NCBI RefSeq assembly: GCF_947502895.1
Contig: NZ_CANNBM010000003.1
Location: forward strand, 186,001-250,000
Length of the DNA stretch: 64,000 bases
Direction: 5' to 3'
From: an uncultured Sulfitobacter sp.
GTDB lineage: Bacteria; Pseudomonadota; Alphaproteobacteria; Rhodobacterales; Rhodobacteraceae
Within the stretch, counting starts at the first letter, position 1; the number at the start of each line of letters is the position of its first letter. A model generated the notes under the pieces. It was given only the letters and a program-made list of their open reading frames with translations, was not told the origin of the DNA and did no database searches. Shown piece after piece: positions 36,377 through 45,488 of this stretch. The position numbers and the translations under genes are program-made.

Positions 36377-37054
36377 ATGATCCCCACGACCTATCCCGAC
36401 GCATCCGAGATTGCCCGCCTGACCGCCCGTATGCTGCTGGAGATCGGCGCGGTGAATTTCAACACGGACGAGCCTTACACGCTGGCATCTGGTCTGCCCT
36501 CTCCCAGCTACATCGATTGCCGTAAGCTGATCAGCTATCCGCGCATCCGCGCGACGCTTATGGATTTCCTGACGGTCACAGTCATGCGCAATGCAGGCTT
36601 TGAGGCATTCGACAATATCGCTGGCGGCGAGACGGCGGGCATCCCCTTTGCAGCCCTTGTGGCCGAGCGTATGGCCCTGCCCATGACCTACGTGCGCAAA
36701 AAGCCCAAAGGCTACGGCAAAAACGCCCGCATTGAAGGCGACATGAGCGAAGGTCAGCGCGTCCTGCTGGTCGAAGATCTCACCACAGATGGCGGCTCCA
36801 AACTCAGCTTTGTGGACGCGATCCGCGACACGGGAGCCACCTGCGGGCATACAGCCGTCATCTTTTACTATGACATCTTTCCAGAGACGACCAAGACGCT
36901 GGGCGATCACGGCGTAGCCTTGCACCACCTCTGCACATGGTGGGATGTTCTGGCCGAGGCCAAAGCACAGGGTGCCTTCCCCAAGGACACGCTGGACGAG
37001 GTGGAAAAATTCCTGAAATCTCCCCGCGCGTGGCAGGAAGCACGCAAGGGCTGA
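36377..37054 (+). CDS. pyrE: Orotate phosphoribosyltransferase
   Basis: A 225-residue type I phosphoribosyltransferase that makes OMP from orotate and PRPP. The PRPP loop is VLLVEDLTTDGGSK, and YVRKKPKGYGK is the flexible catalytic loop. With pyrC upstream it forms a small pyrimidine operon. Confidence 0.96.
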   Translation: MIPTTYPDASEIARLTARMLLEIGAVNFNTDEPYTLASGLPSPSYIDCRKLISYPRIRATLMDFLTVTVMRNAGFEAFDNIAGGETAGIPFAALVAERMALPMTYVRKKPKGYGKNARIEGDMSEGQRVLLVEDLTTDGGSKLSFVDAIRDTGATCGHTAVIFYYDIFPETTKTLGDHGVALHHLCTWWDVLAEAKAQGAFPKDTLDEVEKFLKSPRAWQEARKG

Positions 37055-37120
37055 TACCACCCATTGACCCACACGGGCCTTTCATCGCAAGATGTAGCCG
37101 CGCGGGGACCCGCCCAAGGG

Positions 37121-37129
37121 TTATCCACA
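37121..37129 (+). promoter_or_regulatory. Perfect DnaA box upstream of dnaB
   Basis: TTATCCACA, the strongest form of the DnaA-binding consensus, 67 bases before the dnaB ATG in a 142-base gap. A -10-like TACAAT lies just after it (37136-37141). A single box without an AT-rich region does not suggest an origin; DnaA control of dnaB transcription is the more natural reading. Confidence 0.6.
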
Positions 37130-37196
37130 AAAACATACAATTTGCGCACCCAGCCCCCCTTCGCTATCACGGCGGCGGGGACCAAAGGGGTAAGTC

Positions 37197-38693
37197 ATGA
37201 ATGAAATTTCATCCGTAAACACAACAGGCATCGCTGTTCAGGCCGCCGAGACGATGCCCCACTCCATCGAGGCAGAGCAGCAATTGCTGGGTGCAATTCT
37301 CACCAATAATGATGTCTATGACCGCGTCGCCTCGATCATCGGTCCACAGCACTTCTACGATCCGGTACACGCACGAATCTTCGAAATTGCCTCGGCCCGC
37401 ATCGGCAAAAACAACCTCGCCAGCCCTGTCACGCTCAAGGCCTTCATGGAAGATGACGCAGGCCTGCAAGAGCTGGGTGGCCCCGCGTATCTTGCCAACC
37501 TCGCTGGTGCGGCTGTCGCAGCCTTTGCCGTGCGCGACTATGCGCAGATGATTTATGATCTGGCCGTGCGCCGCGAACTGATCACGCTGGGCCGCGATAT
37601 CGCTGCAAAGGCCGCAACCGTCGATGTCAAAAGCGAGCCGCGCGAGCAGATCGTCGAAGCCGAACAGCAATTATATAAGCTGGCCGAACAAGGTCAGGTC
37701 GAAAGCGGCTTTCAGAGCTTTCTCAAAGCGGTAACCGACGCCGTTGAGGTCGCAAATGCTGCGTATCAACGAGACGGTGGATTGTCTGGCGTATCTACCG
37801 GATTGATCGACATGGATAAAAAGCTGGGCGGGCTGCACCGCTCTGACCTTTTGATTCTCGCGGGTCGTCCGTCTATGGGTAAAACATCGCTTGCGACCAA
37901 CATCGCGTTCAATGTCGCCAAAGCATACAAGCGTGGCCAACTGGCCGATGGCTCCGAAGGGGCGATAGACGGCGGCGTGGTCGGCTTCTACAGTCTGGAG
38001 ATGAGCGCCGAGCAGCTTGCCGCACGTATCCTGTCCGAAGCTTCCGAAATTCCATCCCAGCAAATCCGCTCGGGCGATATGACCGAGGGCGAATTCCGCC
38101 GCTTTGTTGATGCGGCCAAGGCGCTGGAATCTTGTCCGCTCTATATCGACGACACGCCCGCCCTCCCCATCAGCCAGCTTGCCGCCCGTGCGCGACGGCT
38201 CAAACGGACGCACGGTCTTGATGTTCTGATCATCGACTATCTTCAGCTGGTGCGCGGTACGGGCAAATCCGAAAACCGTGTAAACGAGATTTCCGAGATC
38301 ACCATGGGCCTCAAAGCCATCGCAAAAGAGCTGGATATCCCTGTTATCGCCCTGTCACAGCTGTCGCGTCAGGTAGAAAACCGCGAAGACAAGCGACCCC
38401 AGCTGTCAGACCTGCGCGAATCCGGCTCGATCGAGCAGGATGCCGATGTGGTTATGTTCGTGTTCCGCGAGGAATATTATAAAGAGCGTGAAAAACCCGG
38501 CGATCACGAACTGGACAAAATGGCCATCTGGCAAGAAGAGATGGAGCGGCTGCATGGACGTGCCGAAGTCGTTATCGGCAAGCAGCGCCATGGCCCCATC
38601 GGCACGGTTGAGTTGAGCTTTGAAGGCCGGTTTACCCGCTTTGGCAATCTGGTCAAACCATGGCAGCAAGGGGCTGACGAACAAGAGTTCTAA
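37197..38693 (+). CDS. dnaB: Replicative DNA helicase
   Basis: A 498-residue hexameric helicase. The N-terminal primase-interacting domain opens with PHSIEAEQQLLGAIL; the RecA-like part has Walker A GRPSMGKTS near 222, SLEMSAEQLAARIL, Walker B LDVLIIDYLQLV and ALSQLSRQVENREDKRPQLS. No intein is present. It has its own upstream region with a DnaA box and a terminator after it. Confidence 0.98.
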   Translation: MNEISSVNTTGIAVQAAETMPHSIEAEQQLLGAILTNNDVYDRVASIIGPQHFYDPVHARIFEIASARIGKNNLASPVTLKAFMEDDAGLQELGGPAYLANLAGAAVAAFAVRDYAQMIYDLAVRRELITLGRDIAAKAATVDVKSEPREQIVEAEQQLYKLAEQGQVESGFQSFLKAVTDAVEVANAAYQRDGGLSGVSTGLIDMDKKLGGLHRSDLLILAGRPSMGKTSLATNIAFNVAKAYKRGQLADGSEGAIDGGVVGFYSLEMSAEQLAARILSEASEIPSQQIRSGDMTEGEFRRFVDAAKALESCPLYIDDTPALPISQLAARARRLKRTHGLDVLIIDYLQLVRGTGKSENRVNEISEITMGLKAIAKELDIPVIALSQLSRQVENREDKRPQLSDLRESGSIEQDADVVMFVFREEYYKEREKPGDHELDKMAIWQEEMERLHGRAEVVIGKQRHGPIGTVELSFEGRFTRFGNLVKPWQQGADEQEF

Positions 38694-38805
38694 GTCCCGT
38701 GTATAACACTGGGTAGAACTCTCAACCCCTGCGATAATTCACATATTTTTCATAATGCTACACGCAGTTTCTAATGTGTGTGAACTGGTCCGGAATATGA
38801 CGAAA

Positions 38806-38840
38806 AGAAAGGGGCTGCACGGTCGGTGCAGCCCCTCTTT
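38806..38840. terminator. Bidirectional terminator after dnaB
   Basis: A ten-base perfect stem (38811-38820 with 38826-38835) and five-base loop, with AGAAA before and TCTTT after. It can serve dnaB (+) and the hydrolase gene ending at 38860 (-). Its core (38814-38832) matches the hairpin at 10890-10908 in 16 of 19 bases. Confidence 0.8.
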
Positions 38841-38859
38841 GTGTTACCCGTTCAGCCGG

Positions 38860-40173
38860 TTACTGAGGGGTTTTTACCTCATACATCAGGCCTTTGGCTG
38901 TTCCTTTGGCAAACCCCTTCCAGTAATTATGGTCGTCTTTTTCGGTCCCATCCTCGTTCATGGACCAGACGCCGGCGTTCGAATCCTCGACCAATTCCAG
39001 ATAGCTGCCAGCCTCTGCATCCGCCTTGAGGCGTTGATCCAGCCAAGCAGTCACAAAATGCTGTGCGATGTTGTTCATACGCGCCGTGTCCCAGACCGGA
39101 TCGGTATAATGCTCCGAGATGTCAAAGCCCTTATCTTCGTTGAAGTAGTAGCTCTCCGCTGGTGCAGGCATCGGCGCGCCTGCGTTATGGCCGCCGTTCA
39201 TATAGGTCAGCAGTGCGGTCTCGACACCGCTCACATTATCCCAGATCGCGCGGACACCGTTTTCATACAGCGAAACGTCGTCTTGTGATCCTGCAATGAA
39301 AAGCATCGGGATCTGCACACCGGCCAGCCCCTGCGCATCCCAAAAGCCTGTGTTCATGCCCCAAGGGCCAAAGGCCACAGCGGTCTTGATCCGCGGATCG
39401 GGCAATGCGTTATGCGTGTCCGATCCCGCCTGATGGATGCCCAGCGTGCCGTGCGGCCCACCCCAGCTATAGGCAACCGAGGCTTCGGTCACGCCGCCGC
39501 CTGCGGTGATGATCGCACCGTAGCCACCCATAGAATAGCCGATCAGCCCTGTGTTGTCGGCATCATACAGGCCCGCAAACTCGCCCCCCTCAGCTGCTTT
39601 GCCCGCCATTTCCTCCAGTACAAATAGCTGGTCCAGCGAACGGTTCACGAGGGTCGAGCCAAAGGCCGCCTGCGTGCGGTAGGTGCTGTCCGTGTGATCA
39701 ATAGAGGCAACCACGTAGCCTTTGGAGGCAAGATTTTCCGCAAGATGCGCCAGCAAAAAGCGGTTGCCGGGATATCCATGGCTGATCAGGACCAGCGGAT
39801 AAGGCGTATCTGTCGCCGCAGGGGCCGCATCGCGCATCGCCTTGCCTGTCAGCGTCACCTCTGTAGTGCCGTCACGCAAAAACGCGCGCAATTCGTTAGA
39901 GCCTGTGGCCCCTGCCGCTGCGGGATACCACATTTCTACTGTCAGCGGGCGGTCATAGCGTGGCATCTCGGCGGGTTTCTCTGCCGCAGGATCAATCGCC
40001 AGAATGTTGATTTGATCGGGGTTTACCATCTCAAGCTGGCGCACACCGACAGGCAGATCGCCATAACTGGCAAGTGCGGGCGCACCGGGTAGTTGCGTGT
40101 CAATCGGATTGGCCGTTGCCGCCCCTGCTGCCAAAAGCGCGATTGGCACCACAGTATTCAGAACCGTTTTCAT
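38860..40173 (-). CDS. Secreted alpha/beta hydrolase (dienelactone or PAF-acetylhydrolase type)
   Basis: A 437-residue exported hydrolase. MKTVLNTVVPIALLAAGAATA is a signal peptide with a likely cut near residue 21. The oxyanion segment SHGYPGNR, nucleophile elbow GYSMGG and a late His (NGGHNAG) give the catalytic triad; Asp is probably in AGSQDD. Substrate unknown: an ester or lipid in the periplasm. ATG 40173 has a very strong GAGGAGGAG site, so the longer frame beginning at 40239 is not used. Divergent from alr. Confidence 0.82.
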   Translation of the reverse strand: MKTVLNTVVPIALLAAGAATANPIDTQLPGAPALASYGDLPVGVRQLEMVNPDQINILAIDPAAEKPAEMPRYDRPLTVEMWYPAAAGATGSNELRAFLRDGTTEVTLTGKAMRDAAPAATDTPYPLVLISHGYPGNRFLLAHLAENLASKGYVVASIDHTDSTYRTQAAFGSTLVNRSLDQLFVLEEMAGKAAEGGEFAGLYDADNTGLIGYSMGGYGAIITAGGGVTEASVAYSWGGPHGTLGIHQAGSDTHNALPDPRIKTAVAFGPWGMNTGFWDAQGLAGVQIPMLFIAGSQDDVSLYENGVRAIWDNVSGVETALLTYMNGGHNAGAPMPAPAESYYFNEDKGFDISEHYTDPVWDTARMNNIAQHFVTAWLDQRLKADAEAGSYLELVEDSNAGVWSMNEDGTEKDDHNYWKGFAKGTAKGLMYEVKTPQ

Positions 40174-40342
40174 TGTCTTCTCCTCCTCTTTTGTTGGTCT
40201 TCTTACAGCGCAGTCTAAGGCCAGTTGCGCACCCCACAAGGATTAGTTGATCTGACGTAGCGACCCTTTGGCGCTCAAAATTCCTCTGGCATCCGTGCGG
40301 CGCAATCTTGACGCCGTGCGCCGCAATGTTCAAACCGCTGGA

Positions 40343-41377
40343 ATGAGTACTGCAAAACTGACCATTGATCTGAGCGCGATCGCTGCCAACTGGCGCGCGC
40401 TGGCAGATATCGCCCAAGTCGAAACCGCTGCTGTGGTAAAGGCCGATGCCTACGGCCTGGATGCCGCCCGCGTAGGCCAACATCTGGCCCAAGCAGGCGC
40501 GCGGCACTTCTTTGTGGCCGTGGCCGAGGAAGGTGTAGCACTGCGCCGTGCTTTGGGCGCGGGTCCATCGATATCGGTGTTTTCTGGTCATATGGCTGGG
40601 GATGCCGGTGCTATTGCAGGTGCAAATCTGGTCCCGATGATTAACTCTGTCGACCAGATGCTGCGCCATGTTGAGGCCTTGCCCGCACATCCTTTTGGCA
40701 TACAGCTGGACACAGGCATGAACCGTCTCGGGATGGAACCTGCGGAATGGTCAGCCTTGCGTGATCTGGCATTGGCGCAGAACCCCACGCTAATCATGTC
40801 GCACCTCGCCTGTGCGGACATGCCAGACCACCCGATGAACGCTGCACAACGCGCCCAGTTCGAGGACATGACAAATGGCATTGACGTGCCGCGCTCGCTG
40901 TCTGCGACGGGCGGCACGTTGTTAGGAGCAGAGTATCACTATGATATGGTGCGCCCCGGGGTTGGGCTTTATGGTGGCCTGCCCTTTTCCGACGCGCAAT
41001 CTGTGGTGACACTGGACATTCCCGTTATCCAGACCCGCGAGGTTTCTGCGGGCGAAACGGTGGGTTATGCAAATGCCTGGACGGCATCCGCACCATCGCG
41101 CATTGCCACCATATCGGCTGGCTATGCCGACGGGCTGATCCGCGCTATGGGCGGCAAAGCGCAATTGTTCTGCGGCGGCGTTGCAGTGCCAGTAATCGGG
41201 CGGGTTTCAATGGATTTGATTACCGCAGATGTCAGCCACCTGCCCGATATCCCGGACAGCCTGCAATTGCTGGGACCGCACCAATCGGTCGATGATCTGG
41301 CAGAACATGCAGGCACCATCGGGTATGAAATCCTTACCAGTCTGGGCGCGCGATATGATCGGGCGTGGCGCACATGA
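40343..41377 (+). CDS. alr: Alanine racemase
   Basis: A 344-residue PLP enzyme supplying D-alanine for the cell wall. The PLP-binding Lys33 is in VVKADAYGL, the second catalytic base Tyr near 259 in ISAGYADG. I start at ATG 40343 because the protein then begins with LTIDLSAIAANW, as in relatives; a TTG at 40268 would add 25 residues of poor similarity. The stop overlaps the next start by ATGA. Confidence 0.94.
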   Translation: MSTAKLTIDLSAIAANWRALADIAQVETAAVVKADAYGLDAARVGQHLAQAGARHFFVAVAEEGVALRRALGAGPSISVFSGHMAGDAGAIAGANLVPMINSVDQMLRHVEALPAHPFGIQLDTGMNRLGMEPAEWSALRDLALAQNPTLIMSHLACADMPDHPMNAAQRAQFEDMTNGIDVPRSLSATGGTLLGAEYHYDMVRPGVGLYGGLPFSDAQSVVTLDIPVIQTREVSAGETVGYANAWTASAPSRIATISAGYADGLIRAMGGKAQLFCGGVAVPVIGRVSMDLITADVSHLPDIPDSLQLLGPHQSVDDLAEHAGTIGYEILTSLGARYDRAWRT

Positions 41378-41823
41378 TCGCGCTCAAAATCGCGAACCTC
41401 GCATTGCTGGTCCTGTATCCGGTTGCATGGTTTGCACCTCTTATGCGCGCCGGTCTGCTGCCGATGTTCGGGCTGAGCGAGATTTCAGTGATGACTGGCC
41501 TGCAATCACTTTGGGCTTCGGATATCTTCCTTGCTCTTGTTGTGACGGTCTTTGCGCTCTTTGCCCCTTATCTCAAAACCATTGGCCTGACGCTGATCCA
41601 TTTTGGCCTACTCAGCCACCGCGTTGAGAAAGTGCTGGAGGTTTTGGGCAAATTGGCAATGGCCGACATTTTTCTGATTGCACTCTACATCACTCTTACA
41701 AAGGGAATCGGAATCGGCCGTATCGAGGTCGCTTGGGGCCTCTACCTGTTTACGTTCTGTATCCTTGCATCCTTGGTAATCGGCTGGAAAACACAACAAT
41801 TCTCCCCAAAACCGACGGATTGA
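41374..41823 (+). CDS. PqiA-like (paraquat-inducible protein A) membrane protein
   Basis: A 149-residue membrane protein with about four helices. The segment RVEKVLEVLGKLAMADIFLI resembles the conserved PqiA stretch that ends in a helix after a W/A-M-x-D motif. The ATG lies in an ATGA overlap with alr, so translation is coupled. PqiA proteins are linked to envelope lipid transport; only one half of the usual two-domain protein is present, and there is no MCE-domain partner beside it. Confidence 0.7.
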   Translation: MIALKIANLALLVLYPVAWFAPLMRAGLLPMFGLSEISVMTGLQSLWASDIFLALVVTVFALFAPYLKTIGLTLIHFGLLSHRVEKVLEVLGKLAMADIFLIALYITLTKGIGIGRIEVAWGLYLFTFCILASLVIGWKTQQFSPKPTD

Positions 41824-41962
41824 GTGACTTTAGGGAAACAATTCCCCCTGTTACAGCGACTTATTGGTTAATTTTCCCTTTGCAGATGCAACCGCGCCCT
41901 TTACCGTGATCCCAATGGGCCATCGGCGGGATTTTGCTGATGCGCACACCTGGGGAAGATTG

Positions 41963-42775
41963 ATGCAACAGATGAAAGCCTTCGGGTTTTTCTTACAATA
42001 TATGATGCAACGTCTGGCGTTGTTCTTCTTTGCGGTCTGTGCCGCAGGTCTGACGGCGGCAACGATCATGGCCGCTCTGGGCTACTGGGCGTGGATTGAT
42101 GTGCCCTTCAGCTACGCAGGCGAGCCGGTCGAGAATTCGGGCATGTATTTGCAGATTGCGGCCACTGTTCTGGCGGCTGGCATTTGCTTTTTCCTGCCTG
42201 CCAACGCCCGCATCATGCAACTGGAAAACTCGCACCGTAAATTCAGCGTCTCTATGGATGATGTCGCCCGCGCATATGGCGCGGTGCATGCCGCCGACCG
42301 TGGGCGTACTTTTCAGCTCAGCTCGGAGTTTGACGCGGTCCGCGAACGTCTTGCCTATCTGCGCGATCACCCCGATCTCAGCACGCTTGAGCCTGCCCTG
42401 CTGGAAGCCGCCGCACAGATGAGCCATATCAGCCGCGAATTGGCTGAAGTCTATTCCGATGAAAAGATTTCCCGTGCGCGCGACTTTCTCAAACAGCGTC
42501 AGGAAGAGATCAACCTGTTCAACGACAGGCTGGATCAGGCCAAGGCTATCTCGACCGAGATGAAACACTGGCTGCATGAAGTCGAGCTTGAAGAAAGCGT
42601 TGCCGCTGCCCAGCTTGCCCGTCTCTCCGAAGAGATGAACGAAATCCTTCCCCAGTTGGGCCGTGAAACCATTCTACACGTGCAGCAGCCGCCTGTGACA
42701 CAGGACGAGGACGCGCCGCTCGACAGCACCGCGCTCGACAATAGTGTTTATGAGCTCCCCAAGGCCGCCGAATAA
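41963..42775 (+). CDS. Membrane protein with two helices and long coiled coil, unknown function
   Basis: A 270-residue protein. Two membrane helices (about 15-37 and 55-75) are followed by a charged, helical region of about 150 residues (SHISRELAEVYSDEKISRARDF, then LKQRQEEINLFNDRLDQAK) that should form a coiled coil. GGGGAAG before ATG 41963 supports this start; a TTG at 41864 in frame lacks a site. Relatives in this group are sometimes labelled DNA repair protein, for which I see no evidence. It follows the PqiA-like gene by 139 bases. Confidence 0.65.
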   Translation: MQQMKAFGFFLQYMMQRLALFFFAVCAAGLTAATIMAALGYWAWIDVPFSYAGEPVENSGMYLQIAATVLAAGICFFLPANARIMQLENSHRKFSVSMDDVARAYGAVHAADRGRTFQLSSEFDAVRERLAYLRDHPDLSTLEPALLEAAAQMSHISRELAEVYSDEKISRARDFLKQRQEEINLFNDRLDQAKAISTEMKHWLHEVELEESVAAAQLARLSEEMNEILPQLGRETILHVQQPPVTQDEDAPLDSTALDNSVYELPKAAE

Positions 42776-42813
42776 TCCGGCAGCCTGCGATTTGGAAACG
42801 CCCCGGATCACCT

Positions 42814-43278
42814 TCATTTCAAATAGCGTGAATGGGCCCAACCCACGGTTCCACCAAGCATACGGACCTTGATCCAGTTGCCGGACCGCCCGATCTGGCG
42901 CACTTCTGTGCCAGTCTCCATCGGGTAGATAATGCCATAGCGTGTGCCCGGCCCCTTGCGCAGGTTGAGAAAGCCGTCACTGGTGGGCTGGACATACATC
43001 AGCGGTCCGTTGGTAACATCCACCCGTTTTACAAACCGCTGCGAAACCCATCCCTTTTCACCCGTCCGCAACAATCGCACCTGAAGCCAACCTCCGCGTT
43101 TTGACATCGGCGTCAGCTCGTCCCCTGGATACAGGCGCTTGATGATACCATGCGATGTTCCAGGACCCGCGCGCATGTTCAGATAGCCATCCGACATGCC
43201 ATGCGGGGTATAGCTCTGTGCGAGGGCGGCCGTTGTTGCAAACAAAAAGGCCAGTACAAGCGCAAGTCTTCTGATCAT
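42814..43278 (-). CDS. Periplasmic protein with two bacterial SH3 domains
   Basis: A 154-residue exported protein. The signal peptide is residues 1-20 (LALVLAFLFATTAALA). Two SH3b repeats follow, each with the LNxRxGPGT core (LNMRAGPGTSHG and LNLRKGPGTRYG) and a GW or GWA ending. SH3b domains commonly bind cell wall peptides. ATG 43278 follows GGAGAC; the frame is open further upstream without a signal. Divergent from radA. Confidence 0.82.
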   Translation of the reverse strand: MIRRLALVLAFLFATTAALAQSYTPHGMSDGYLNMRAGPGTSHGIIKRLYPGDELTPMSKRGGWLQVRLLRTGEKGWVSQRFVKRVDVTNGPLMYVQPTSDGFLNLRKGPGTRYGIIYPMETGTEVRQIGRSGNWIKVRMLGGTVGWAHSRYLK

Positions 43279-43339
43279 CTTGCTGTCTCCGTCATTGTTT
43301 CCCATTGATCCTGCGCGCCACACGCGGCACTACAGCGCC

Positions 43340-44707
43340 ATGGCAAAACCGATCAAGAATTTCTCGTGCAGCAAGTGTGCTGCAACCTACCCGAAATGGT
43401 CTGGTCGCTGCGATAATTGCGGCGAATGGAACTCTATTCAAGAAGATAAAGGCATCAGTGCAGGCCCGCCGTCCAAATCACTGGGCGCGCGGCGCGGCTC
43501 CTCGATGGAGCTGATGGATCTCGCCACCGAGGAAGCGCCGCCGCCGCGCACTCTGTCAGGACTGGGTGAGTTGGATCGCGTGTTGGGCGGCGGTCTGGTC
43601 GCCGCCTCTGCTATTCTGGTCGGTGGCGATCCGGGCATCGGTAAATCGACGCTGCTGTTGCAAGCTGCCGCCGCCTTTGCAAACAAGGGTTTGCACGTTG
43701 TGTATATCTCTGGTGAGGAAGCCTCGGCACAGGTGCGGATGCGCGCACAGCGCCTTGGCCTGTCGGATGCCTCTGTCAAACTGGGCGCCGAGACAAACCT
43801 GCGCGATATCCTGACCACACTGGACAAGGAGCGTCCTGCCCTTGCGATCATCGATTCCATACAGACCATGTGGGCGGATAACGTAGAGAGTGCGCCCGGG
43901 TCAGTATCCCAAGTCCGCGCCGCCTCGCATGAGCTGACGTCATTTGCCAAGCGCACAGGCACTTCCGTTGTTCTGGTGGGCCACGTCACCAAAGAAGGCC
44001 AGATCGCTGGCCCCCGCGTGGTCGAACACATGGTTGACACCGTGCTGTATTTCGAGGGGGAGCGCGGCCACCCCTTCCGCATTCTGCGCTCTGTGAAAAA
44101 CCGATTTGGCCCCGCCGACGAGATCGGCGTTTTCGAAATGACAGGCCGTGGCCTTGCCGAAGTCACCAACCCTTCTGCCCTGTTCCTCTCCGAGCGCGGC
44201 CAGCCCTCTGCCGGTTCCGTCGTTTTTGCGGGAATCGAAGGCACCCGCCCTGTGCTGGTCGAAATTCAGGCTCTCGTCGCGCCATCCCCCCATAGCCAAG
44301 CCCGCCGCACGGTTGTCGGCTGGGATGGCGGACGATTGGCAATGATTTTGGCCGTGCTGGAGGCACGCTGCGGGATTCCCTTTGCGGGGCTTGATGTCTA
44401 TCTCAACGTGGCGGGTGGCATGAAAATATCCGAGCCCGCTGCCGATCTGGCCGTAGCCTGCGCACTTCTAAGCGCCCGAGAGGATACCGCCCTGCCCGCT
44501 GAAACCGTGGTTTTCGGGGAACTTAGCCTGTCAGGCGCGCTGCGGCCCGCCACGCAGACCGAAAACAGGTTGAAAGAGGCGCAAAAACTTGGTTTTACCT
44601 CCGCAATAGCACCCAAAGGCGGCAAACCTGTGGTTGTGGACGGCATCACCATGCGCCCCATGACCGATCTGACCGCGTTTGTGGGCGAAATATTCGGCGC
44701 AGGATAG
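43340..44707 (+). CDS. radA: DNA repair protein RadA
   Basis: A 455-residue RecA-like branch-migration helicase. The zinc finger uses Cys10, Cys13, Cys24 and Cys27; Walker A is GDPGIGKS near 96; the RadA-specific KNRFG is near 252; a Lon-like domain fills the C-terminal third. The start is set at ATG 43340 by similarity (MAKPIKNFSCSKC). It opens the radA-cvpA-purF group typical of the alphaproteobacteria. Confidence 0.96.
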   Translation: MAKPIKNFSCSKCAATYPKWSGRCDNCGEWNSIQEDKGISAGPPSKSLGARRGSSMELMDLATEEAPPPRTLSGLGELDRVLGGGLVAASAILVGGDPGIGKSTLLLQAAAAFANKGLHVVYISGEEASAQVRMRAQRLGLSDASVKLGAETNLRDILTTLDKERPALAIIDSIQTMWADNVESAPGSVSQVRAASHELTSFAKRTGTSVVLVGHVTKEGQIAGPRVVEHMVDTVLYFEGERGHPFRILRSVKNRFGPADEIGVFEMTGRGLAEVTNPSALFLSERGQPSAGSVVFAGIEGTRPVLVEIQALVAPSPHSQARRTVVGWDGGRLAMILAVLEARCGIPFAGLDVYLNVAGGMKISEPAADLAVACALLSAREDTALPAETVVFGELSLSGALRPATQTENRLKEAQKLGFTSAIAPKGGKPVVVDGITMRPMTDLTAFVGEIFGAG

Positions 44708-44732
44708 CGTCAGACAGAAAGGCTCTACGAGT

Positions 44733-45290
44733 ATGGAAGGTTTTACCATCATTGACGGTGTTGTTGCACTTGTCATCGTGATGTCGGCGCTGCTGGCCTA
44801 TGGTCGTGGTTTTGTACGCGAGTTGATGGCCATTGTCGGCTGGATCGCTGCTACTGTTCTGGCCTATCTATTTGCCCCGCAAGTCGAACCGCTGGTGCGT
44901 GAGATACCTGTCGTCGGTGAATTTCTTGCCGACAGTTGTGAATTGTCGATCATCGGTGCTTTTACACTTGTCCTTGCGATCACTCTTGTCGTGGTCTCCC
45001 TGTTTACGCCGCTGTTCTCTTCGCTGGTGCAGCGCTCGTTTCTGGGCGGGTTCGATCAGGCGCTCGGGTTCATATTTGGCGTGGCGCGCGGTATCTTGCT
45101 GGTGGCGATTGCCTTTTTTGTCTATTCGACAGTTATCACGGGCCAGCAGTTTACCATCGTAGACGACAGCCGCTCCGCGCAGGTCTTTGGCCGCTTTACC
45201 GACGACATCCAGAATTCCGATCCCGATCAGGCCCTTGGGTGGATCACCGGCAAATACGAAGAGCTGGTCTCAAGCTGTTCCGAAAGCTGA
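44733..45290 (+). CDS. cvpA: CvpA family membrane protein
   Basis: A 185-residue protein with four membrane helices, starting IIDGVVALVIVMSALLAYGR and carrying GFVRELMAIVGWI, the CvpA signature. CvpA is known for colicin V production and envelope homeostasis; its exact role is unclear. It lies between radA (25-base gap) and purF and is closed by a terminator. Confidence 0.9.
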   Translation: MEGFTIIDGVVALVIVMSALLAYGRGFVRELMAIVGWIAATVLAYLFAPQVEPLVREIPVVGEFLADSCELSIIGAFTLVLAITLVVVSLFTPLFSSLVQRSFLGGFDQALGFIFGVARGILLVAIAFFVYSTVITGQQFTIVDDSRSAQVFGRFTDDIQNSDPDQALGWITGKYEELVSSCSES

Positions 45291-45318
45291 TCCTCTGCAC
45301 GTAAACACAAATCATATC

Positions 45319-45352
45319 AAAGGCTCCTCCCCCAGCGGCAGGAGCCTTTTTT
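45319..45352 (+). terminator. Rho-independent terminator after cvpA
   Basis: Stem AGGCTCCT with AGGAGCCT (45321-45328 with 45340-45347), C-rich loop, then a run of six Ts. It lies 30 bases after the cvpA stop and separates it from purF. Confidence 0.85.
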
Positions 45353-45488
45353 ACATTCTTCCGATCCTAAATCACCTTGCCATAAAACTGTTTCTCCCAA
45401 GACGTCGATTGCACGCAATCATATCGTGACTCTCGCGTCGGAGTTTCGTACACCCTCCCCATCCTTTGTCGGCTTCAGGAGCGCTCCC

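Noticed and set aside
37055..37196. Replication origin
   Set aside because: Only one DnaA box and no AT-rich unwinding region.
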